DNA from: an uncultured Collinsella sp.
Lineage (GTDB): Bacteria; Actinomycetota; Coriobacteriia; Coriobacteriales; Coriobacteriaceae
NCBI GenBank assembly: GCA_900551555.1
Contig: URWC01000111.1
Coordinates: 1 to 6,409 of the forward strand
DNA: 6,409 bases
Direction: 5' to 3'
Below, in pieces: positions 1-4,227 of the stretch (the stretch's first letter is position 1; every line of letters begins with the position of its first letter). The notes below the pieces were generated by a model. It ran no database searches. It was not told where the DNA came from and saw only the letters and a list, made by a program, of their open reading frames with translations. The position numbers and the translations under genes were made by a program.

Positions 1-1021
1 GCGTAGCGGGCGTGCCCTTGCTGCCGTAGCAGTCGTACTCCGTGCCCTGGTAGTGGCTCGAGAGCACGTACTTGATGTCCTCGATGGTCACCTTGCGCTC
101 GGGCACGCGGCTCCAGGGGATATCGTCGCTCTCGGGCGTGTAGTCGGCGTCGGGGCCATCCCACACGTCGCTGGGGTTGAGGCAGCGCTGCATGTACCAG
201 GCGCGCGGCGTGTTGTAGACGTGGTCGCTGTCGCTGTGCGAGCCAAAGGCCTCGCGCGGGTTAAAGACGGCAGCCGGGCCGTCGCTCTCGACGCCCAGCG
301 TCAGGTCCAGATGCCACTCGGCCATCCAGACGCGCAGGTCGGCGGAGCACATATGGTCGGCCTGGGCGCCCTCGGCGTCATCCAGGTCAAAGCTGTCGAT
401 GCCCAGCTGGTTGGGCATGGTCACATAGGCGTCGTCAGGCACGCGCTTGGCGATCCAGTGGTGACCGCCGATGGTCTCGAGCCACCAGATCTCGTCCACG
501 TCGCTAAAGGCGATGCCGTTGTTCTCGTAAGTGCCGTAGCGCTCGAGCAGGTCGCCCAAGATACGCACGCCGTCGCGGGCGGACTTGGCATACGGCAGCA
601 CCAGGGTCACCATGTCCTCCTCGCCCAGGCCACCGGGCTGCGCCGGCACATAGCCGTCCTCACCCTCGTTGCCCTTGGCGGGCACGTAGTCCACGAGCGG
701 ATCGGCGCCGCGGACGCGCTCGTTGGTGGTAAGCGTCTCGGTTGCGGACATGCCAACATTGAGCTCGTTGAAACCGGCCTCGGCCCAGATACCGTGGCCC
801 GGGACAACATCGGGGACGCTCGTATAGCGCATGGGGTTATCGGGCAGCTCAACGGTCAGGTGGCTCAGGACGCTCGTGTAGACACGCGGCTGCTCGTCGG
901 GATGCACTACGCGCATGCGCTTGGGCTCAAATACCCCGTTGGACGAGTCCTCGTTACGCGCGACCAGGGTCGACCCGTCGTAGCTTGCGTTTTTACCGAC
1001 CAGAATCGTTGTGCACGGCAT
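1..1021 (-). CDS. pepD: C69-family dipeptidase, 3' end beyond the window
   Basis: This gene reads leftwards and is cut by the window edge after 340 codons; family members are usually about 470-530 residues. It is a cysteine N-terminal-nucleophile peptidase of family C69 (PepD type), which hydrolyses a broad range of dipeptides, normally in the cytoplasm. The sequence begins MPCTTILVGKNAS, and Cys3 is the expected nucleophile once the first residues are removed. Further family signatures are RNED (22-25), GFNE...MSATET (83-96), GGHHWIAKRVPDD (185-197) followed by MPNQLGID (202-209), and SSHYQGTEYDCYG (321-333). No signal peptide is seen. The start at 1021 has a strong AAGGAGGA ribosome site (1027-1034) at 5-nt spacing; the in-frame ATG at 1027 overlaps that site and is less likely. 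A -10-like TACACT lies about 30 nt upstream but has no convincing -35. The symbol follows lactobacillal PepD, not the unrelated E. coli PepD. Family certain; exact substrates unknown. Confidence 0.93.
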   Translation of the reverse strand, partial: MPCTTILVGKNASYDGSTLVARNEDSSNGVFEPKRMRVVHPDEQPRVYTSVLSHLTVELPDNPMRYTSVPDVVPGHGIWAEAGFNELNVGMSATETLTTNERVRGADPLVDYVPAKGNEGEDGYVPAQPGGLGEEDMVTLVLPYAKSARDGVRILGDLLERYGTYENNGIAFSDVDEIWWLETIGGHHWIAKRVPDDAYVTMPNQLGIDSFDLDDAEGAQADHMCSADLRVWMAEWHLDLTLGVESDGPAAVFNPREAFGSHSDSDHVYNTPRAWYMQRCLNPSDVWDGPDADYTPESDDIPWSRVPERKVTIEDIKYVLSSHYQGTEYDCYGSKGTPAT

Positions 1022-1087
1022 GCGCATCCTCCTTGAGCGAAAAAATCAAACGGCAACAGTGTATCGCTTCGGCGCAGAAAGGGCGAA

Positions 1088-1113
1088 ACCACGGCCTCGG
1101 CAGCCGCCGTGGT
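1088..1113. other. GC-rich hairpin overlapping the left end of the repeat element
   Basis: ACCACGGC (1088-1095) pairs with GCCGTGGT (1106-1113) around a 10-nt loop. The right arm is the first seven bases of the left terminal inverted repeat plus one flanking base, so the hairpin spans the element boundary. On the minus strand it is followed by TTTCGCCCTTTCT, a broken pyrimidine tract. It could be a degraded terminator or a leader structure 67 nt upstream of the dipeptidase start. Function unknown. Confidence 0.4.
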
Positions 1114-1340
1114 CAAAAAATGCCAAATATGAGTACTGTCACAAATTTAGTGGCAGCAAATTGCACTGTTCCGGGCGCCGGGAATCCTCACCTGTCCAAA
1201 AACTGAGTCTAGTAATTCCCCATACGTCCAATAAAATTGGCTCTTTAACGATATTACTTATCGCTAAAGAGCCAAAATGATCTCAAACATATGTGACTAA
1301 CTTGGCAACAGTACTCATATTTGGCATTTTTTGACCACGG
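1107..1340. repeat. MITE-like element with 33-bp perfect terminal inverted repeats
   Basis: The arm at 1107-1139 is the exact reverse complement of 1308-1340 over 33 nt. Each outer end carries CCGTGGTC followed by six A, then TGCCAAATATGAGTACTGT. Just inside the arms the symmetry decays (10 of 16 positions agree between 1140-1155 and the complement of 1292-1307), as in an older, longer repeat. The 234-bp total, the lack of coding capacity and the location between genes fit a miniature inverted-repeat transposable element or another dispersed intergenic repeat. I see no clear target-site duplication: the flanks (CAGCCG on the left, GGTATC on the right) differ. No transposase is present, so any mobility would have to be supplied elsewhere. 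Alternatively the palindrome could be a structured RNA or a transcription barrier. The inverted repeat is certain; calling it mobile is inference. Confidence 0.75.
1233..1275 (-). terminator. Probable intrinsic terminator of fchA-folD, inside the repeat element
   Basis: A 16-bp stem pairs 1237-1252 with 1260-1275 (TTGGCTCTTTA... with ...TAAAGAGCCAA) around a 7-nt loop. The single irregularity is an A-C mismatch in plus-strand RNA but a G-U wobble in minus-strand RNA, which suggests the minus strand is the functional one. Reading minus, the stem is followed by AATTTTATT; reading plus, no T-run follows. It lies about 100-145 nt past the folD stop, so it could end that transcript. The stem is AT-rich, so termination efficiency is uncertain. 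Confidence 0.5.
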
Positions 1341-1376
1341 GGTATCTAGCCAACCCCCTAAACAGCCTCTAAACGC

Positions 1377-2231
1377 CTATTTTACCGCGCGCTCAGCCGC
1401 CTCGATCACGTGCTTGGCGAGAATTGCTGTCGTCACGGCGCCCACGCCACCCGGCACGGGGGTGATTGCGCCAACAACCGGCTCCGCGGCATCAAAATCG
1501 ACGTCGCCGACCAGCTTGCCAGCGGCTTCGTCCCAATTAATGCCAACATCGATAATCGCCTGGTCCTCGCGGACCGCATCTGCGCCAATCGTGCGCGCGC
1601 GTCCAACGGCGGCAACCACAATGTCGGCAGCACAGCACTCGGCGGCAAGATCGCGCGTATGCGTATGGCACGTCGTCACGGTTGCGTTGCGCGCCGTAAG
1701 CATGGCGGCAACGGGGCGGCCAATTACCAGTGAGCGTCCGACCACGGCAACTTTGGCGCCGTCCAGCTCAACGCCGTAATGATCCAGCAAAGCAAGCACG
1801 GCTTCAGCTGTGCAGGGGGCAAAACCCTCGCCGCGCCCCGAAAGCGTGGTGAGCAGCGAAGCCGGCGTCATGGAGTCAACGTCCTTGGCGGGATCGAGCG
1901 CTGCGGCGACGGCGTTCTCGTCAAGGCCGGCGGGCAGCGGGCGAAACATCAGACAGCCATGAACAGCCGAGTCGGCATTGATGTCCTCGATGGCCGTCAA
2001 CAGCTCGTCTTGCGAAACACCGGCAGGAAGCAACACGCGACGCGCCTCGATGCCAACCTTTTCGCAGCGTTTAAGGGCGCCGCGCTCGTAGGATAGGTCG
2101 TCCTCGCGTTCACCCACACGCACGATAGCAAGCGTCGGAACAACACCGCGTTCGCGCAGCGCAGCGCAGCGGGCAGCGAGCTCCTCAGTCAAAGCGCGGG
2201 CGACGGGAGCACCCTTCAGTAGCTCAGCCAT
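1377..2231 (-). CDS. folD: FolD: methylene-THF dehydrogenase with altered cyclohydrolase site
   Basis: This 284-residue cytoplasmic protein has usual FolD length. FolD oxidises 5,10-methylene-THF to 5,10-methenyl-THF with NAD(P)+ and usually also hydrolyses that product to 10-formyl-THF. Visible family features are SYERGALKRCEKVG (47-60), PLPAGLD (98-104), KDVD (116-119), PCTAEAV (139-145), the Rossmann motif VGRSLVIGRP (164-173), IDVGIN (227-232) and TPVPGGVG (257-264). Against E. coli FolD as I remember it, the active-site region aligns without gaps: Tyr48 and Asp119 are kept, but the catalytic Lys (E. coli Lys54) is Ala52 and the conserved Gln of VQLPLP is Phe96. Dehydrogenase activity is therefore plausible and cyclohydrolase activity doubtful. 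The ATG at 2231 is chosen because AGAGGGGA (2237-2244) sits 5 nt upstream; the in-frame ATG at 2297 adds a non-family extension overlapping fchA. The gene follows fchA by 2 nt, so the two are probably co-transcribed and translationally linked. Confidence 0.93.
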   Translation of the reverse strand: MAELLKGAPVARALTEELAARCAALRERGVVPTLAIVRVGEREDDLSYERGALKRCEKVGIEARRVLLPAGVSQDELLTAIEDINADSAVHGCLMFRPLPAGLDENAVAAALDPAKDVDSMTPASLLTTLSGRGEGFAPCTAEAVLALLDHYGVELDGAKVAVVGRSLVIGRPVAAMLTARNATVTTCHTHTRDLAAECCAADIVVAAVGRARTIGADAVREDQAIIDVGINWDEAAGKLVGDVDFDAAEPVVGAITPVPGGVGAVTTAILAKHVIEAAERAVK

Positions 2232-2233
2232 GG

Positions 2234-2866
2234 CTATCCCCTCTTTCTTGCAGCGTCGGAGGCGCGGCGCGCCAGCGCATCGGCGCGCGGCAACCATGTG
2301 TCGAGCAACTCATCACACGCCGTCTCGAGCTCCTCGGCGCGTGCACGATCCTTCATAGACGTGGTGTTCGCAAAGAGCGTCAAGCTCGCGCCCTGCATGG
2401 CGGCGCGGCAGAATACGGCGCCGCACGCCACATCGGACAGCAGCTGACGCGAACCCTTGTCGGCCATGTCCTCGAGCAGCGCCAGTGCGCGCCCGCAGGC
2501 ATCCATAATGCGATACGGCGGCATAGCGGCCACATGCAGCGCATCCTGAATCGCAGCCGGTCGAGCCGGGTCCTCGCGCGGAATACCGTATGCCGCAGAC
2601 ACCTGGCCGTACGCACGCACGTCCTCGGCAACCAGGCCCACTAGTTCCTGCGCCAACTCGTCTGCCTGGGCAAACGCACGCGTCAGGTCATCCGCACGAT
2701 CAGCAAGCGCGGGATTGGTCGCACCGTAGCGGGCAACCATTCCGCACAGCGAGGCGCCCAGCGCGCCCACAAAAGCGCTCGCGCTGCCACCACCGGGAAC
2801 TGGCTCGCGCGCGGCCAGCGCCTCGGCAAAACCGCGACAGGTTTTATCCATCATCTCTTGGCTCAT
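2234..2866 (-). CDS. fchA: FchA-like cyclodeaminase/cyclohydrolase family protein
   Basis: This 210-residue protein is the stand-alone form of the formiminotransferase-cyclodeaminase C-terminal domain (FTCD_C). Relatives are either formimido-THF cyclodeaminases of histidine breakdown or, as FchA of acetogens and purine-fermenting clostridia, methenyl-THF cyclohydrolases. The substrate-binding signature PVPGGGSASA is at 22-31, followed by a Gly/Ala-rich helix (GALGASLCGMVARY, 34-47). Asp82 with Ala85-Tyr86 matches the family D-x-x-A-(F/Y) pattern, and a long Ala-rich helical region with AAMPPY follows. No signal peptide is present; the protein is cytoplasmic. The ATG at 2866 is preferred: GAAGG (2878-2882) lies 11 nt upstream, a little far, and the upstream in-frame ATG at 2926 would force the leader palindrome to be coding. 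Immediate coupling to folD, and no histidine-degradation gene in view, favour the methenyl-THF cyclohydrolase role. The family is certain; the reaction is inference. Confidence 0.88.
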   Translation of the reverse strand: MSQEMMDKTCRGFAEALAAREPVPGGGSASAFVGALGASLCGMVARYGATNPALADRADDLTRAFAQADELAQELVGLVAEDVRAYGQVSAAYGIPREDPARPAAIQDALHVAAMPPYRIMDACGRALALLEDMADKGSRQLLSDVACGAVFCRAAMQGASLTLFANTTSMKDRARAEELETACDELLDTWLPRADALARRASDAARKRG

Positions 2867-2895
2867 ACGCACACGCACCTTCAAGTCATATATAT

Positions 2896-2923
2896 CGGTC
2901 GGGCGGCCGACGTCGGCCGACCG
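2896..2923. promoter_or_regulatory. GC-rich palindrome in the fchA leader
   Basis: A perfect 14-bp palindrome, GGCCGACGTCGGCC (2905-2918), is overlapped by a second pairing, CGGTCGG (2896-2902) with CCGACCG (2917-2923). The right halves overlap, so in RNA the two pairings compete. It lies between the predicted start of transcription and the fchA ribosome site, with an AT stretch (ATATATA) in between. It could be an operator for a dimeric regulator or a leader stem-loop; I recognise no specific regulator or riboswitch. Confidence 0.45.
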
Positions 2924-2945
2924 CATCGATCACGTAATGGTGCTA

Positions 2946-2974
2946 AGTCTAGCCCATAAGTACGCGAGCGTCAG
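2946..2974 (-). promoter_or_regulatory. Candidate sigma70-type promoter of fchA-folD
   Basis: Reading the minus strand, CTGACG (2969-2974; 4 of 6 match to TTGACA) is followed after exactly 17 nt by TAGACT (2946-2951; 4 of 6 match to TATAAT). This predicts a start near 2939 and a leader of roughly 70 nt that contains the GC-rich palindrome at 2896-2923. It was found by eye; both hexamers are imperfect. Confidence 0.45.
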
Positions 2975-3029
2975 CGCACCTGGCCATCGCGGATTTCTAT
3001 GGCACACGATAGGCCATGTCAACGCAAAC

Positions 3030-3048
3030 ATGGGACACATGGCCCACC
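3030..3048 (+). repeat. 19-bp direct repeat, copy 1
   Basis: ATGGGACACATGGCCCACC is identical to 3238-3256. Within it, TGGG and CCCA sit as inverted ends around eight bases, a layout seen in protein-binding sites. Its ACATGGCC part is also the complement of GGCCATGT at 3012-3019, allowing an 8-bp stem. A partial third match (TGGGACAT) occurs at 3074-3081. Function unknown. Confidence 0.7.
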
Positions 3049-3156
3049 TTTCGAGACTTCCGGACGTCACAAACTGGGACATATCTATAAAGAAGGAACC
3101 TGTTGGGGCAACGCCCGCGTACACGCGCCCCTTTAAAACACCGGGCGCCCAGCCCC

Positions 3157-3191
3157 GGGGAGGACCGACAGCATCGGCCCTCCCCTCTTTT
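3157..3191 (+). terminator. Intrinsic terminator with no gene assigned upstream
   Basis: GGGGAGG (3157-3163) pairs with CCTCCCC (3179-3185), and CCGA with TCGG, separated by one A-C mismatch; the loop is CAGCA. The stem is followed at once by TCTTTTGG. This is the classic plus-strand intrinsic terminator shape, yet no plus-strand gene lies to its left. It may close a short non-coding transcript starting in the spacer, possibly from the TATAAA at 3086, or act as an attenuator before the lipoprotein gene. Confidence 0.6.
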
Positions 3192-3237
3192 GGACCCGTG
3201 CATATTGCCACTTAACGGCGCAAATCCGGCCCTCAGA

Positions 3238-3256
3238 ATGGGACACATGGCCCACC
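3238..3256 (+). repeat. 19-bp direct repeat, copy 2
   Basis: This is an identical copy of 3030-3048, 208 nt further on and 73 nt before the lipoprotein start codon. The pair brackets the unassigned terminator. Bases beyond the 19 differ between the copies, so the match has sharp limits, as expected for a binding site or the remnant of a short duplication. Confidence 0.7.
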
Positions 3257-3328
3257 CGAAGGAGCCGTCCACGCGTACAGTAAAGGCAGGTAATCCATGG
3301 GCGGTTACAGATCGAGGAGGACACGACC

Positions 3329-3922
3329 ATGAAAAAGAAGGCCTTTGCGATTCTCACCCTCTGCATAAGCCTCTTTGCCGCAGTTGCCTTGGTGGGTTGC
3401 GGTGGCAGCGGCGGCGCTACCGGCAGCAGCGGTGGCGGTGGAGCGGAAAAGCCAGCCGTGGATATGAGGACTGACTTCATTTGGTTTAAAGTCGAGGTGC
3501 CCGAGGGCGTCGAAATCACGGACGTCGCAGGCGATACCGCCGACAGGGCCCAGTTTAAGTTCACCGAGAGCGAGCACGCCAGCGATCGCTTCATCCCCGT
3601 CTTCGACTCTAACAAGAACGCCGACGAGCTGTTCGACTACGAGGCCAAATGGAAGGCCAACTCTGGATGGACCGAGAGCGATCCCGTTAAGTACAACGGC
3701 AAGACCTGGCGCAGTGCCTACTTCACGCACTCGGGCGGCGTAACGACCGAATACTTCACCGACGTTGACGGCGGCAGTGTGTATGTGCGTATCGACAACG
3801 TCGAGGAGCACAAGGACGCCGTCGAGACCATGATGAAGTCTCTGGAATTTGCCGACGACATCGCCGAGGCCAAGACCGAGGCCATGGACGTCAAGCTCGA
3901 CGATATCGAGATCAAGCGCTAA
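3329..3922 (+). CDS. Small secreted lipoprotein of unknown function
   Basis: This 197-residue protein has a lipoprotein signal peptide: a basic start (MKKK), a hydrophobic stretch (residues 5-22) and the lipobox LVGC with the lipidated cysteine at position 24. After cleavage it should be anchored to the outer face of the membrane. A Gly/Ser-rich linker (25-39) leads to a soluble, acidic domain of about 155 residues rich in Asp, Glu, Thr and aromatic residues. Its C-terminal part (KDAVETMMKSLEFADD) resembles the end of small single-domain lipoproteins in which a helix follows a beta fold, but I cannot name a family. The start is supported by GAGGAGG (3314-3320) at 8-nt spacing. It is closed by its own terminator (3994-4026), so it seems monocistronic. 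Gene and localisation are well supported; function is unknown. Confidence 0.92.
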   Translation: MKKKAFAILTLCISLFAAVALVGCGGSGGATGSSGGGGAEKPAVDMRTDFIWFKVEVPEGVEITDVAGDTADRAQFKFTESEHASDRFIPVFDSNKNADELFDYEAKWKANSGWTESDPVKYNGKTWRSAYFTHSGGVTTEYFTDVDGGSVYVRIDNVEEHKDAVETMMKSLEFADDIAEAKTEAMDVKLDDIEIKR

Positions 3923-3993
3923 GCGACTGGCGAGCGCAACGGGAAACACGGTCGCAGTGCAAACAAGCGACGGTACCCCAGCGCTTCGTACCC

Positions 3994-4026
3994 AGGGAGG
4001 GCCGGTAAACCGACCCTCCCTTTCTT
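3994..4026 (+). terminator. Intrinsic terminator of the lipoprotein gene
   Basis: AGGGAGGG (3994-4001) pairs with CCCTCCCT (4014-4021), followed inwards by a C-A mismatch, CGG/CCG, and a TAAA loop. The stem runs into TTTCTT (4021-4026). It lies 71 nt past the lipoprotein stop and separates that gene from the phospholipase gene, arguing against an operon. Its stem resembles the orphan terminator at 3157-3191. Confidence 0.85.
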
Positions 4027-4178
4027 ATGCCTGTAGCCGACGAACGCGAGGATGCCGGACGCCGGAACCGCCCCAAATGTGGCAACAGTACGAAAACGAC
4101 AAACACCCCAACACGTCCGCCCACCGATTTATTGCGCCGCGCAGACAATTAAACCAGCATCTTTAAACATCTGGGCAG

Positions 4179-4184
4179 TATAGT
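4179..4184 (+). promoter_or_regulatory. Candidate -10 element of the phospholipase gene
   Basis: TATAGT matches the TATAAT consensus at 5 of 6 positions and sits in an AT-rich stretch 43 nt before the start codon. At 17-nt spacing the upstream hexamer is AGCATC, a poor -35, and there is no TG extension. If it is a promoter, it is probably weak or needs an activator. Confidence 0.35.
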
Positions 4185-4227
4185 GACCAAAACTATCGCA
4201 TAACCGCACTCTGCGAATGGAGAAGTT

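Larger units (their letters stand above)
1022..1376. other. Spacer between folD and the dipeptidase gene
   Basis: This non-coding spacer lies between two minus-strand genes. From right to left it holds about 36 nt after the folD stop, the 234-bp inverted-repeat element (1107-1340), a GC-rich hairpin touching the element's left end (1088-1113), and the dipeptidase leader with its ribosome site. The reading frames crossing it resemble no known protein, have no good ribosome sites and run through the inverted repeats, so I treat them as non-coding. The element is visibly AT-richer than the flanking genes. Confidence 0.7.
2867..3328. other. Divergent spacer between fchA and the lipoprotein gene
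   Basis: This 462-nt non-coding region holds the fchA leader and promoter on the left (to about 2974), two copies of a 19-bp direct repeat (3030-3048 and 3238-3256), a small hairpin around 3012-3044 (GGCCATGT with ACATGGCC), a -10-like TATAAA (3086-3091) lacking a good -35, an intrinsic terminator on the plus strand (3157-3191), and the lipoprotein ribosome site. Open frames on both strands here have no recognisable protein and no supported start. I see no convincing promoter for the lipoprotein gene itself. Confidence 0.6.
3923..4227. other. Spacer between the lipoprotein and phospholipase genes
   Basis: The spacer holds the lipoprotein terminator in its first third. The rest (4027-4227) turns increasingly AT-rich and carries the candidate -10 at 4179-4184 and a short GGAGAAG ribosome site (4219-4225). 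No small gene, RNA gene or strong repeat was seen. Confidence 0.6.

Noticed and set aside
53..1036. Long plus-strand open frame (327 codons) at the left end
   Set aside because: It is antisense to the C69 dipeptidase, whose motifs are unmistakable; the plus-strand product is Val/Ala/Gly-rich with no family signature, a common shadow in GC-rich genes.
1107..1340. CRISPR-like or insertion-sequence reading of the inverted-repeat element
   Set aside because: There are only two arms and they are inverted, not direct repeats with spacers, and no transposase frame lies between them, so neither a CRISPR array nor a complete insertion sequence is supported.
2937..3215. Open frames on both strands in the fchA-lipoprotein spacer
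   Set aside because: They have no recognisable domains and no well-placed ribosome sites, and they run through the direct repeats and a terminator stem. The 19-bp repeat copies are 208 nt apart, not a multiple of three, so they cannot be a protein repeat in one frame.
3305..3949. Minus-strand open frame of 214 codons over the lipoprotein gene
   Set aside because: It is the antisense shadow of the lipoprotein gene, which has a clear lipobox, ribosome site and terminator on the other strand.
4080..4091. 12-mer TGGCAACAGTAC shared with the right inverted repeat (1303-1314)
   Set aside because: A shared 12-mer is expected by chance at about this window size, and the flanking bases do not continue the similarity, so I do not call a second copy of the element.
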